64,000 bases of DNA from Pseudonocardia phyllosphaerae (GCF_046546475.1 NZ_JBKGXS010000001.1:372001-436000); one strand, 5' to 3'. Shown: positions 25,228-33,948, numbered from the stretch's first letter. Translations and numbers: made by a program. The notes: a model not told the origin generated them from the letters alone.

Positions 25228-26466
25228 ATGAGCACCTGGTCGGAGTCGGGTCCGCGCAGCGTCGACGAGCACCGTGCGGCGGTGGCCGCGCTCCTGCCCG
25301 CGACGGGCGTCGAGCGCGTCGGGCTGGAGGAGGCGGGCGGCCGGGTGCTGGCCGAGGACCTCGTCTCGGCGATCTCGTTGCCGCCCTTCGACAACTCCGC
25401 GATGGACGGCTACGCGGTGCGTGCTGCGGAGATCGACGGCGCCTCGGAGGAGAAGCCCGCGGAGCTGCCGGTCGAGGGCGTCATCCCGGCCGGGCCGACC
25501 GAGCTGACCCCGCTCGCCCCCGGCACCGCGACCCGGATCATGACCGGCGCACCCGTCCCCGGGGGCGCCGACGCCGTCGTCCCGGTGGAGTGGACCGACG
25601 GCGGCATCGAGCGTGTCGCGATCACTCGCCCGGCCGAGCCGGGTGCGCACATCCGGTGGGTCGGCGGCGACGTCGTGGCCGGATCGGTGCTGCTGCCCGC
25701 GGGCACCGTGCTGCGCGCCCCGCAGGTCGCGCTCGCCGCGGCGTGCGGGCACCCGGACCTGCCGGTGCACCGGCGCCCGCACGTGCTGGTGCTCTCCACC
25801 GGTTCCGAGCTCGTCGCGCCCGGCGACCCGCTGGCGCCTGGCCAGATCTACGAGTCCAACGGCACCATGCTCGCCGCCGCCGTCCGCGAGGCCGGTGCGA
25901 CCGCGGAGAAGCTCGCGTTCGTCCCCGACGACGTCGAGCAGTTCCGCGCCGTGCTCGCGGACAAGGTGTCCGACGGCGTCGACCTGGTGATCACCAGCGG
26001 CGGGGTGTCCGCGGGGGCGTTCGAGGTCGTCAAGGACGCGATGACCGGGCACGGCGTCGAGTTCGGCAAGGTCGCGATGCAGCCGGGCGGCCCGCAGGGC
26101 TGCGGGCGTCTCGAGCTGGGCGACCGGTCGGTCGCGGTGGTGACGCTGCCGGGCAACCCGGTCAGCTCGATGGTGTCGTTCGAGGTGTTCGTGCGGCCCG
26201 CGCTGCGCGCCGCGGCGGGCTACCCGGACATCGACCTGCCGCGGGTGAGCGCCCGGCTCGACGGCGGGTTCACCTCCATCCCGGGCAAGCGGCAGTTCCG
26301 CCGTGGCGTCCTCGACGCCACCGCGGGCACCGTCTCGGAGATCGGGACGCCGGCGTCGCACCTGATCGGGGCGCTCGCGCAGGCCGACTGCCTGATCGAC
26401 ATCCCTGCCGACGACGTCGAGGTGGCCGACGGCAGCGCCGTCACCGTGTGGTTGCTCGACGCCTGA
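25228..26466 (+). CDS. moeA: Molybdopterin molybdotransferase MoeA
   Basis: The 412-residue enzyme inserts molybdenum into adenylated molybdopterin. It shows LPPFDNSAMDGYAV near residues 51-64, the MoCF motif VLSTGSELV near residue 190, TSGGVSAGAFEVVKDA near residue 255 and a C-terminal domain with GGFTSIPGKRQFRRG. Start ATG 25228; CAGGAT lies 6 nt upstream and may be a weak leaderless -10. In M. tuberculosis the moeA2-psd-pssA-ATPase run also lies next to groEL2. With moaC-mog-moaE it supplies cofactor for molybdoenzymes. Confidence 0.95.
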   Translation: MSTWSESGPRSVDEHRAAVAALLPATGVERVGLEEAGGRVLAEDLVSAISLPPFDNSAMDGYAVRAAEIDGASEEKPAELPVEGVIPAGPTELTPLAPGTATRIMTGAPVPGGADAVVPVEWTDGGIERVAITRPAEPGAHIRWVGGDVVAGSVLLPAGTVLRAPQVALAAACGHPDLPVHRRPHVLVLSTGSELVAPGDPLAPGQIYESNGTMLAAAVREAGATAEKLAFVPDDVEQFRAVLADKVSDGVDLVITSGGVSAGAFEVVKDAMTGHGVEFGKVAMQPGGPQGCGRLELGDRSVAVVTLPGNPVSSMVSFEVFVRPALRAAAGYPDIDLPRVSARLDGGFTSIPGKRQFRRGVLDATAGTVSEIGTPASHLIGALAQADCLIDIPADDVEVADGSAVTVWLLDA

Positions 26467-26656
26467 TCCGGGCCGCCTCGTCACCCGCCGGGGCGTGCAG
26501 CGACACGCCCTTGCGCCACGAGTGTGACGGTATTCATAGTCCGTCGGGGCAACGATCTCACGCGCGGCGACGTCGTACAGGGTGTGCGTTCGGCCGAAAG
26601 AGGTAGATCGCTGCCGGGCAGCACTGTGATCTGGACTGCCGGTCGCCGGGGAGGAA

Positions 26657-26662
26657 TACTCT
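26657..26662 (+). promoter_or_regulatory. -10 element of candidate small RNA
   Basis: TACTCT fits the actinobacterial TANNNT -10 and lies about 6 nt before the presumed RNA start. A weak TGGACT is found 20 nt upstream. No coding sequence starts between this element and the terminator. Confidence 0.45.
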
Positions 26663-26668
26663 TGCTCG

Positions 26669-26779
26669 TGACGGGGTAGTCCCCTCACAGCACAGGACCC
26701 ACCGCCCGTCGCTGGGGAGCGGACGAGCGGTTCCAAGGCCGGGGTCGTCGTCTCGGGGGACGACGGCCCCGGCCCTTTT
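26669..26779 (+). ncRNA. Candidate small structured RNA, unidentified
   Basis: From about 26669 the sequence can fold as a GGGG-TAGT-CCCC hairpin (26673-26684). A second stem-loop around 26703-26730 has CGTCGCT pairing with AGCGGACG (one bulged G) and loop GGGG. The intrinsic terminator 26737-26779 ends it. The unit of about 110 nt has its own -10 and contains no convincing ORF. It does not match SRP RNA, tmRNA or the 6C RNA core as I know them. An attenuator leader for psd is less likely because psd starts 256 bp after the terminator. Confidence 0.45.
26737..26779 (+). terminator. Intrinsic terminator upstream of psd
   Basis: Arms 26737-26752 and 26759-26774 form a 16-bp stem with one T-G wobble and a TCGGGG loop, followed by C and TTTT. 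It is the only hairpin in the window with a proper T tract. Confidence 0.88.
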
Positions 26780-27034
26780 AATGCCACCGGTCGCATCGGC
26801 GAACGGACGGCTGGGACGGCGCATCCGCCGGGGCTGGCCATCCACGTCGATCACGCGATCGCATCCGGCGATCATGGTGCCAGGACCCGCGGAACGTGCC
26901 CGCACCGGCATCCGGCCGGCACGTCGTGCCGTTCCCGATCGGTCGAACCCGCGCCGTCCCGCCGGACGGGCCCCGGGGCACTCCGCGTAGCGTGACCGTG
27001 CCCTGACCGGAGTCCGAGGAGCCGACGACCAGCC

Positions 27035-27748
27035 ATGCCCGAAGGAACCGGGACCTCGCCGAGCCACATGGTCCACCTCGTCCGGGACTCGATCCCGCCG
27101 ATCCACCCGGGTGGCCGTCCGATCGTCGCAGGAGTCGGCCTCGCCGCCGCCGGGGTCCGCGCCCTCACCGGCCGCGGCACCCTGGCCGGCCTGCTCGTCA
27201 CCGCCGCGACCGCCGCGTTCTTCCGCGAGCCGCACCGCACCCCGCCACCGCGACCCGGTGCCGTGCTCGCCGCCTGCGACGGCACCGTCGCGACCGTCTC
27301 CGAGGTCGTCCCGCCCGACGAGCTCGACCTGCCGCGCGTGCCGCACCCGCGGGTGTCGGTGTTCCTGTCGATCCTCGACGTGCACGTCCAGTGGGTGCCG
27401 GTGCACGGCCGCGTGCGCGCCGTCGAGTACCGGCCCGGCGCGTTCGTCTCCGCCGACCTGGACAAGGCCAGCGAGTCCAACGAGCGCAACGCGCTCACGT
27501 TCGAGGCCGCCGGTGGTGAGCGGGTCGGCGTCGTGCAGATCGCCGGTCTGGTCGCCCGCCGCATCGTCTGCGCCCTGTCCGGCGGCGAGGAGGTCGCGGC
27601 CGGGGAGCGGTTCGGGCTGATCCGGTTCGGCTCCCGCGTGGACCACTACCTCCCGCCGGGGTCGGTGCCGCTCGTCGTGCCCGGCCAGCGGACCGTCGGC
27701 GCCGAGACGGTGCTGGCCGAGCTGCCCGGCGAGCCGGCGGGGGCCTGA
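27035..27748 (+). CDS. psd: Phosphatidylserine decarboxylase
   Basis: The 237-residue proenzyme makes phosphatidylethanolamine from phosphatidylserine. It has an N-terminal hydrophobic region (about residues 30-60), the SVFLSILDVHVQWVPVHG core, and the Gly-Ser self-cleavage site in RFGSRVD near residue 201. The serine there becomes the pyruvoyl group. The pssA start lies 4 nt after its stop, so substrate-making and substrate-using enzymes are co-expressed. Length suits the short Psd class of actinobacteria. Confidence 0.95.
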   Translation: MPEGTGTSPSHMVHLVRDSIPPIHPGGRPIVAGVGLAAAGVRALTGRGTLAGLLVTAATAAFFREPHRTPPPRPGAVLAACDGTVATVSEVVPPDELDLPRVPHPRVSVFLSILDVHVQWVPVHGRVRAVEYRPGAFVSADLDKASESNERNALTFEAAGGERVGVVQIAGLVARRIVCALSGGEEVAAGERFGLIRFGSRVDHYLPPGSVPLVVPGQRTVGAETVLAELPGEPAGA

Positions 27749-27752
27749 CGCC

Positions 27753-28775
27753 GTGGGTGTCCCGCGCCCGGACGGCGGCTATCCCGCCGGGGTCCGGCTG
27801 CTGCCGAACGCGGTCACCGTCCTGAACCTGTGCGCGGGCATGTCCGCGGTCTACTTCGCGCTGCACGCCAACTTCGCCTCGGCGATCATCGCCGTCCTGG
27901 TCGCGGCCCTGTGCGACGCGCTCGACGGCGGCCTGGCCCGCCTGCTCGACGCGGCCAGCCGGATCGGCGCCGAGCTCGACTCGCTGGCCGACCTCGTGTC
28001 GTTCGGCGTCGGGCCCGCGCTGGTGATCTACATCTGGCACTTCCAGGACACCCGGGCCGGCTGGGTGATCAGCCTGGTCTTCGCCGTCTGCATGGCGCTG
28101 CGGCTGGCGCGGTTCAACACCCTGATCGACGACGACTCCGCCCCGCCGTTCGCGCGCGAGTTCTTCGTCGGGGTCCCGGCCCCGGCCGCCGCACTCACCG
28201 CGGGCATCCCGCTCTACCTGTCGCTGCACTTCGGCGAGGGCTGGTGGACCAACCAGTGGCTCGTCGCGGTCTGGGTGCTGCTCACCGCGGGGCTGATGGT
28301 CAGCCGGATCCCGACGCTGTCGCTCAAGGCGGTCAAGGTGCCGCAGCGGGCGATCGCGCCGCTGCTCGTCGGCGTCGTCGTGATCGTGGCGGTGCTGTTC
28401 GTGGCGCCGTTCCTCGGGATCGCGATCGCCGCGCTCGGCTACCTCGCGCTGATGCCGTGGACGATCTACCGCTACCGCTGGCTGTCCCGGCACCCCGAGG
28501 CGTGGGACGTCCCGGTGCGCCAGCGCCGCGCCGTCGCCCGGGCCGCCCGCTCGGCCCGCCGCCTGGGGCTGCGCCCGCCGCTGCGCCGCCGGGTCGCCGG
28601 ACGGGCCGGTGCCGTCGCCCGCGGTGTCCGGCGCCGGCTCGACCCGGACGGAGCGGCCCGCCACGACGAGCACGCCCGCAACGGGCGCGCCGTGCGCGGC
28701 CCCGGTGCGGGGCACCCGCCGCGCGGCTCCGACCGTCGTCTGGGGATCCGCCGGGAGAACCGCGGCCGCCGCTAG
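27753..28775 (+). CDS. pssA: CDP-diacylglycerol-serine O-phosphatidyltransferase
   Basis: The 340-residue membrane enzyme joins serine to CDP-diacylglycerol. The CDP-alcohol phosphatidyltransferase signature DG-x2-AR-x8-G-x3-D-x3-D is complete at about residues 57-79. Hydrophobic helices surround it up to about residue 245. The last 90 residues are a very basic Arg/Pro/Gly-rich tail that is not part of the catalytic fold. It starts with GTG 27753 directly after psd. Its stop codon overlaps a -10-like TAGGTT used by the next gene. Confidence 0.93.
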   Translation: MGVPRPDGGYPAGVRLLPNAVTVLNLCAGMSAVYFALHANFASAIIAVLVAALCDALDGGLARLLDAASRIGAELDSLADLVSFGVGPALVIYIWHFQDTRAGWVISLVFAVCMALRLARFNTLIDDDSAPPFAREFFVGVPAPAAALTAGIPLYLSLHFGEGWWTNQWLVAVWVLLTAGLMVSRIPTLSLKAVKVPQRAIAPLLVGVVVIVAVLFVAPFLGIAIAALGYLALMPWTIYRYRWLSRHPEAWDVPVRQRRAVARAARSARRLGLRPPLRRRVAGRAGAVARGVRRRLDPDGAARHDEHARNGRAVRGPGAGHPPRGSDRRLGIRRENRGRR

Positions 28776-28778
28776 GTT
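28773..28778 (+). promoter_or_regulatory. -10 element of leaderless AAA ATPase promoter
   Basis: TAGGTT, whose TAG is also the pssA stop codon, lies 6 nt before the GTG start at 28785. No ribosome site is present. This could give the ATPase its own leaderless transcript within the operon. Confidence 0.45.
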
Positions 28779-28784
28779 GGCGGT

Positions 28785-31142
28785 GTGGGAGAACCCTCGC
28801 TGACCCTGGTCGCCCGGCTCGCTCCGGCGGCCGCCGACGCCCGCCGCGGTGTCGTCCGCCTGCACCCCGAGGTGCTCACCGCGCTCGGCCTGCGCTCGTG
28901 GGACGCGGTGTCGCTCACGGGCTCCCGGGTGACGGCCGCACTCGCCGTCGCCGGGGACACCGCGACCCCGCCCGGCCAGGCCCGGCTCGACGACGTGACG
29001 CTGTCCAACGCCGGGCTGACCGACGGTGCGCAGGTCGTCGTCGCGCCCGCCGTGGTGCGCCCGGCCCGCGAGGTCCGGCTGGTCGGCTCCCGGCTGGCGA
29101 CGGCGGCGGTCGCCCCGGAGACGCTGCGCCTGGCGCTGGTCGGCAAGGTCGTCGTCCGCGGCGACGCCGTGTCGCTGCTCCCGCAGGACATCGCGCCGCC
29201 GCCCGGTGCGGACGTGGCCTCGGCCCGCCGGGCGCTGGCCGCCGCGATCGGCGGGAGCTGGACGACCGAGCTGCTGACCGTCGCCGCCGCCGACCCGGAC
29301 GGTGGTCCGGTCGTGGTGCGGCCGTCGACGGTCGTCGGCTGGGAGGGCGGGGCGAGCACGTCCGCGGTGGTCGGGGCGGCGGGGAGCGGCCCAGCGGTGC
29401 CCGGGGCCGGTCGGCGGACGCCGGTGCCTGCGCCGTCCGCCGGACCGCGCGCGGGCGCCTCCCCGGGCGGCGCGGGCACCGGCACTGCGGCCGGGACGGG
29501 CACCGGCGGGAACGACGCCGCGGCCGCGGACGGCACCACGACCGGGGCCGACGCCGTCCGCCCGATCGCGCTCGACGACCTCGGCGCCAACGAGGCGGTC
29601 GCGCGCCGCCTGCTCGACTGGCTCGAGCTGATGTTCCGCCGCCCCGAGCTGCTGACCCGGCTCGGCGGTGAGGCCCGGCTCGGCGTCCTGGTGGCCGGTC
29701 CCGAGGGTGTCGGGAAGGCGACGCTGGTGCGCAGTGCGACCGCCGCAGCGGGCGCCCGGTGCGTCGAGCTGGTCGCGCCCGCGGTGGCGGCGCTGGAGCC
29801 GGCGGCCGCCGCCGACCGGGTCCGCGACGCACTCGCCGACGCCCGCTCGAGCGGGCCCGCGGTGCTGCTGGTGCAGGACGCGCACGCGCTGTTCCCGGCG
29901 GTGAACCCGCCGCCGCTGGCCACCGTCGTGCTCGACGAGCTCCGGGCGGCGACCGCGCCGGGCGGGCCCGCCCTCGTCGTCACCAGCTCCGAGCCCGAGG
30001 GGCTCGACCCGCGGCTGCGTGCCCCGGACCTGGTGGACCGCGAGCTGACGGTGCCGCTGCCCGACGCCGCGACCCGCCGGAAGCTGCTGGAGAAGCTGCT
30101 CGCCGGGGTCCCGCGCGCCGACGACGTCGACCTCGGGGCGATCGCCGCGCGCACCCCTGGTTTCGTGGTCGCCGACCTGGCGGCGGTGCGCCGGGAGGCC
30201 GCGGTCGACGCCGCCCTGCGCACCGGCACCGGCACCGGCACCGGCGCCGAGCCGGTGATCACCCAGCAGGACCTGCTCGACGCCGTCGCCGCCGTCCGCC
30301 CCATCTCGCTGTCCGACGGCGGCACGCTCTCCGCCGGGGGTCTGACCCTCGACGACGTCGGCGACATGACCGAGGTCAAGCAGGCGCTGACCGAGGCGGT
30401 GCTCTGGCCGCTGCGCCACCCCGACTCGTTCGCCCGGCTCGGTGTCGACGCCCCGCGCGGGGTGCTGCTCTACGGCCCGCCCGGCGGCGGCAAGACGTTC
30501 CTGGTGCGGGCGCTGGCCGGCTCCGGGGACCTCAACGTCTTCGCGGTCAAGGGTGCCGAGCTGCTCGACAAGTACGTCGGGGAATCCGAGCGTGCGGTCC
30601 GCGAGCTGTTCCGCCGCGCCGAGGAGGCGGCCCCGTCGCTGATCTTCCTCGACGAGGTCGACGCGCTCGCCCCGCGCCGCGGCGGGTCCACCGACTCCGG
30701 TGTCGCGGACCGGGTGGTGGCGGCGCTGCTCACCGAGCTGGACGGGGCGACGCCGCTGCGGGAGGTCGTCGTCGTGGGGGCCACGAACCGTCCCGAGCTG
30801 GTCGACCCGGCGCTGCTGCGCCCCGGGCGTCTCGAGCGGCTGGTGTACGTGCCGCCGCCGGACGCCGAGGCCCGCGCGGACATCCTGCGCGCGTCCGGGC
30901 GGGACGTGCCGCTGGCCGGCGACGTCGACCTCGACGCCGTCGCCGCAGAGCTGGAGGGCTACTCGGCCGCGGACTGCGCGGCGCTGCTGCGGGAGGCCGC
31001 GCTGACCGCGATGCGGGAGTCCCTCGACGCCGGCGAGGTCACCGCCGCGCACGTCGCGACGGCCCGGGGCGCGGTGCGGCCGTCACTGGACCCGGCGCAG
31101 GTCGCGGAGCTGGCCGACTACGCCCGCCGCCGCTCCGGCTGA
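28785..31142 (+). CDS. CDC48/p97-like AAA+ ATPase (Rv0435c-like)
   Basis: The 785-residue protein has an N-terminal CDC48-N-like barrel (about residues 1-170), a Gly/Thr/Ala-rich linker near 190-250 and two AAA modules. The first has Walker A GPEGVGKATLVR near residue 305 and a degraded Walker B (VLLVQDAHALFP). The second is complete: GPPGGGKTFLVRAL near residue 565, LIFLDEVDALAPRRGG near 620, and ATNRPELVDPALLRPGRLE. The first module is therefore probably catalytically weak. Relatives are thought to remodel proteins. It is the last gene of psd-pssA-ATPase, as in M. tuberculosis. Confidence 0.9.
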   Translation: MGEPSLTLVARLAPAAADARRGVVRLHPEVLTALGLRSWDAVSLTGSRVTAALAVAGDTATPPGQARLDDVTLSNAGLTDGAQVVVAPAVVRPAREVRLVGSRLATAAVAPETLRLALVGKVVVRGDAVSLLPQDIAPPPGADVASARRALAAAIGGSWTTELLTVAAADPDGGPVVVRPSTVVGWEGGASTSAVVGAAGSGPAVPGAGRRTPVPAPSAGPRAGASPGGAGTGTAAGTGTGGNDAAAADGTTTGADAVRPIALDDLGANEAVARRLLDWLELMFRRPELLTRLGGEARLGVLVAGPEGVGKATLVRSATAAAGARCVELVAPAVAALEPAAAADRVRDALADARSSGPAVLLVQDAHALFPAVNPPPLATVVLDELRAATAPGGPALVVTSSEPEGLDPRLRAPDLVDRELTVPLPDAATRRKLLEKLLAGVPRADDVDLGAIAARTPGFVVADLAAVRREAAVDAALRTGTGTGTGAEPVITQQDLLDAVAAVRPISLSDGGTLSAGGLTLDDVGDMTEVKQALTEAVLWPLRHPDSFARLGVDAPRGVLLYGPPGGGKTFLVRALAGSGDLNVFAVKGAELLDKYVGESERAVRELFRRAEEAAPSLIFLDEVDALAPRRGGSTDSGVADRVVAALLTELDGATPLREVVVVGATNRPELVDPALLRPGRLERLVYVPPPDAEARADILRASGRDVPLAGDVDLDAVAAELEGYSAADCAALLREAALTAMRESLDAGEVTAAHVATARGAVRPSLDPAQVAELADYARRRSG

Positions 31143-31180
31143 GCGGAGCGGCGGGCGGGACGTGCTGGGGAGCGGAGGAC

Positions 31181-32122
31181 TCAGGCCGCGGAGAAGTCCT
31201 TGGTGAGGATCACGACGACGCCCGGGCCGTCGTTGGCGATCCCGGCGAAGCGCGGCGCGGTCTTCATGTGGAACTTCTTCGCGATCTCCTCGGCCGCCGC
31301 CTTCTCCGGGGTGTCCGGGCGGAAGTAGACCGTGGAGGCCGGGATGGTGCCGCGGGCGTAGTTCTGCACCTCGGCGACGGTCCAGCCGTCGGAGCGGAAC
31401 TTGTCGGCCGCCTTCTCGGCGAGGCCCTTGATCGTGGAGTTGTTGTAGATCCGCACGTCCGGGCGGGACGCGGCGGCCGGCGCGCCCTCGGCGGCCGCGC
31501 CACCGGCGGCGGGTGCCTCGGCACCGGGAGCCGGAGCGGGGGCGCCCGGAGCACCGGGAGCCGGAGCGGGGGCGCCCGGAGCACCGGGAGCACCGGGAGC
31601 GCCCGGGGCGGCCGGAGCGGCGGCGACCGGAGCGGCACCCGGGGCGGGGGCATCGGCGGGCCCGCCGGGCGCGGCGGTCTCGCCCGCGGGGGACCCGGGC
31701 GTACCGGGGGCGCCCGGGGTCAGCGGGGAGCCGGGGGTTCCGGGGGCGCCGGGAGTCCCCGGAGCACCGGGGGTCCCGGGCGCACCCGGGGTGCCGGGCG
31801 CACCGGGAGTGCCGGGGGCGGCACCTCCGGGAGCGGCGGCGTCGGGAGAGCCCGGGGCGGGGGCGTCGGGCGCGGCCGGAGCACCGGCGTCACCGCCCTG
31901 GCCGCCCTGGTCACCGGCATCGCCGGGCTGGGCCGCGTCGCCGCCCTCGCCGGGCTGCGGCTCGGCCGGTGCCGACGACGAGGCCGGTGCGGCCTGGTTG
32001 CCGGCGTCGTCGCCGCCACCGAGGCCGGACAGACCGACCGCGCCGGCCACGACACCGGCGCCGATCAGCGCGACACCGGCGATCTTCAGCGGAGACTGTC
32101 CGCCGGAAGCGGGACTGGTCAT
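31181..32122 (-). CDS. VirR-like LytR_C domain protein with collagen-like linker
   Basis: The 313-residue protein has a short cytoplasmic start, a membrane helix (about residues 13-33), an extracytoplasmic linker and a LytR_C domain from about residue 222 (DVRIYNNSTIKGLAEKAADK). The position beside DUF3263 and def equals Rv0431 (VirR), a membrane protein affecting vesicle release and envelope integrity in M. tuberculosis. The linker (about residues 45-215) is unusual: a long run of Gly-x-y triplets, mainly GTP-GAP, resembling collagen. The DNA is correspondingly repetitive and could vary in length between strains. Confidence 0.85.
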   Translation of the reverse strand: MTSPASGGQSPLKIAGVALIGAGVVAGAVGLSGLGGGDDAGNQAAPASSSAPAEPQPGEGGDAAQPGDAGDQGGQGGDAGAPAAPDAPAPGSPDAAAPGGAAPGTPGAPGTPGAPGTPGAPGTPGAPGTPGSPLTPGAPGTPGSPAGETAAPGGPADAPAPGAAPVAAAPAAPGAPGAPGAPGAPAPAPGAPGAPAPAPGAEAPAAGGAAAEGAPAAASRPDVRIYNNSTIKGLAEKAADKFRSDGWTVAEVQNYARGTIPASTVYFRPDTPEKAAAEEIAKKFHMKTAPRFAGIANDGPGVVVILTKDFSAA

Positions 32123-32135
32123 GAGGACCTCCGGT

Positions 32136-32450
32136 TCAGGGCTCGAGGCCGAGACGGCGAGCGGCGCGGGTGCGCTGACGGCTGGTGCGCAGCCGTCGCA
32201 GGCGCTTCACCAGCAGCGGATCCACCGCGAGCGCCTCGGGCTTGTCGACCAGCGCGTTCAGCACCTGGTAGTAGCGGGTGGCGGACATGTCGAACAGCTC
32301 GCGGATCGCCTGTTCCTTGGCGCCCGCGTACTTCCACCACTGGGCCTCGAACGCGAGGATCTCGCGCTCGCGGCGGTCGAGCTCGCGGGAGGACGCGGCG
32401 GGGCGACGGTGCGCTCCTCGGCGTTCCGAGAGGGACCCGGCGGACTCCAT
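32136..32450 (-). CDS. DUF3263 protein (Rv0430-like)
   Basis: The 104-residue protein has a DUF3263 core: LDRREREILAFEAQWWKYAG then AKEQAIRELFDMSATRYYQV, which looks like a sigma-region-4-type helix-turn-helix, ending in a basic tail. I chose ATG 32450, which follows AGGGAG closely, over the longer GTG frame from 32513; this length fits Rv0430. It precedes the VirR-like gene by 13 nt in the same direction, so they form an operon. A DNA-binding regulatory role is an inference from the fold. Confidence 0.82.
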   Translation of the reverse strand: MESAGSLSERRGAHRRPAASSRELDRREREILAFEAQWWKYAGAKEQAIRELFDMSATRYYQVLNALVDKPEALAVDPLLVKRLRRLRTSRQRTRAARRLGLEP

Positions 32451-32691
32451 CACGCTCCCTGCGCGGCCGGCGAGACCGGCACGCGCCGACCTCGCTGCGA
32501 CACTCGCTGACACTCACTGCGACGTCTTCGGACGCGAATGACACGGCTGTCATTCGCGGAGCCAGTGAACCACAAGGGACCGACAACGACCGGCCACGAC
32601 GCGCCCCGGAACGGTGAAACCGCCCGTGTGGGTCGAACCCGATGCGGGGCACGGGGAACCCCGGGGCGACGGGGCACCGGCCGGGCGACCG

Positions 32692-32697
32692 TACCCT
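32692..32697 (+). promoter_or_regulatory. -10 element of leaderless def promoter
   Basis: TACCCT ends 6 nt before the def GTG at 32704, with no ribosome site between. This is the same hexamer as upstream of the helicase-associated gene at 9463. Confidence 0.5.
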
Positions 32698-32703
32698 GCA
32701 CCG

Positions 32704-33285
32704 GTGACGGTTCTGCGCATCCGCATGGTCGGCGACCCCGTGCTCCACCATCCCACCCGCCCCGTGGAACGGGTCGACGACGCGCTGCGCACCCTCGTCG
32801 ACGACATGTTCGAGACGATGGAGGCCGCGCACGGCGTCGGGCTCGCGGCCAACCAGGTCGGCGTCGACCTGCGGTTGTTCGTCTACGACTGCCCGGACGA
32901 GGAGTCCCGCACCATGCGCCGCGGGCTGGTGCTCAACCCGGTGCTGGAGACCAGCGGACGCCCCGAGACCATGCCCGACCCGGACGACGACCAGGAGGGC
33001 TGCCTGTCGGTCCCCGGCGAGCAGTACGCCACCGGGCGCGCCGACTGGGCCCGGGTCACCGGCACCGACCTCGACGGCAACCCGGTCGACGTCGAGGGCA
33101 AGGGGTTCTTCGCCCGCTGCCTGCAGCACGAGACCGACCACCTCGACGGCTACCTGTACCTGGACCGGCTGATGGGCCGGAACCAGCGGGCGGCGCGCAA
33201 GATGCTCAAGCGCAACCGGTGGGGTGCCGAGCCGGCGTCCTGGGACCCGGCGTCGCAGCTGGCCGAGGACGTCGCGCGGGGCTGA
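32704..33285 (+). CDS. def: Peptide deformylase
   Basis: At 193 residues, all three deformylase motifs are present: GVGLAANQVG near residue 42, EGCLSVPG near residue 100 and QHETDHLDG near residue 140. The cysteine and two histidines are the metal ligands. The enzyme removes the formyl group from new proteins in the cytoplasm. The GTG at 32704 gives the usual N-terminus TVLRIRMVGDPVL. It is divergent from DUF3263-VirR exactly as in M. tuberculosis (Rv0429c-Rv0431). Confidence 0.96.
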   Translation: MTVLRIRMVGDPVLHHPTRPVERVDDALRTLVDDMFETMEAAHGVGLAANQVGVDLRLFVYDCPDEESRTMRRGLVLNPVLETSGRPETMPDPDDDQEGCLSVPGEQYATGRADWARVTGTDLDGNPVDVEGKGFFARCLQHETDHLDGYLYLDRLMGRNQRAARKMLKRNRWGAEPASWDPASQLAEDVARG

Positions 33286-33306
33286 GCCCGGTGTGCCCGG
33301 CGGCGG

Positions 33307-33948
33307 TCACTTCACCAGCTGGTTCTCCCACGCCCACGCGGCGATCTCCACCCGGTTGCGGGCGTCGAGCTTGGTCTGGATGTTCGTCAGGTGCGACTTG
33401 ACCGTCGACAGCGAGACGAACAGATCCCCGGCGATCTCGTGGTTGGTGCGCCCACGGGCCACCGCACGGACGACGTCGAGCTCGCGCGCGGACAGTCCGG
33501 GTAGCTCGGTCGCCGGACGCGGCTCGGGCTCGGACAGCCGTTCCAGCAGCCGCACCGTGATCGACGGCGAGACCAGCGCGTCCCCCGCTGCGGCGGCGCG
33601 GACCGCCTCGACCAGCAACCGCGGGCCGGCATCCTTGAGCAGGAAGCCGCAGGCGCCCGAGCGCAGCGCCCCGTAGACGTACTCGTCGAGGTCGAACGTG
33701 GTGACCACGACGATCCGCGGTGGTGCCGGGTCGGCGGCGAGGATCCGGGTGGCGGTCAGCCCGTCGAGGCCGGGCATCCGGATGTCCATGAGCACCACGT
33801 CCGGGCGCAGCTCGCGGGCCAGCCGCACGGCGTCGTCGCCGGTGCCGGCCTCGCCGAGCACCGACACGTCGTCCTCGGCGGAGAGGATCAGCCCGAATCC
33901 GGTGCGGACCATCTCCTGGTCGTCGGCGAGCAGGACCGAGATCGTCAC
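33307..33948 (-). CDS. NarL/LuxR-family response regulator
   Basis: The 213-residue protein has a receiver domain with phospho-acceptor Asp in VVLMDIRMPG near residue 52 and a C-terminal LuxR helix-turn-helix (LSARELDVVRAVARGRTNHE, then SLSTVKSHLTNI). The start overlaps the kinase stop by 4 nt. The adjoining divergent genes encode an ABC exporter, so the system probably controls that exporter; this is inference from position. Confidence 0.92.
   Translation of the reverse strand: MTISVLLADDQEMVRTGFGLILSAEDDVSVLGEAGTGDDAVRLARELRPDVVLMDIRMPGLDGLTATRILAADPAPPRIVVVTTFDLDEYVYGALRSGACGFLLKDAGPRLLVEAVRAAAAGDALVSPSITVRLLERLSEPEPRPATELPGLSARELDVVRAVARGRTNHEIAGDLFVSLSTVKSHLTNIQTKLDARNRVEIAAWAWENQLVK

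Larger units (their letters stand above)
26467..27034. other. Spacer between moeA and psd holding a candidate small RNA
   Basis: This 568-bp gap lies between two genes that are close neighbours in mycobacteria. The middle holds a promoter-like TACTCT, a structured GC-rich segment and a classical terminator (separate entries). The 26785-27034 part carries the psd promoter, with a possible TAGCGT near 26988; nothing else is recognisable. Confidence 0.5.

Noticed and set aside
26669..26779. 6C RNA, SRP RNA or tmRNA identity for the candidate small RNA
   Set aside because: The loops lack the C-rich stretches of 6C RNA, there is no GGAAGGAAGCAG-like SRP core, and no tRNA-like ends or tag frame as in tmRNA.
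27495..31052. An 1185-codon open frame on the minus strand opposite psd, pssA and the AAA ATPase
   Set aside because: It crosses three well-supported genes on the other strand and shows no domain, signal or ribosome site; its composition reflects third-position GC bias.
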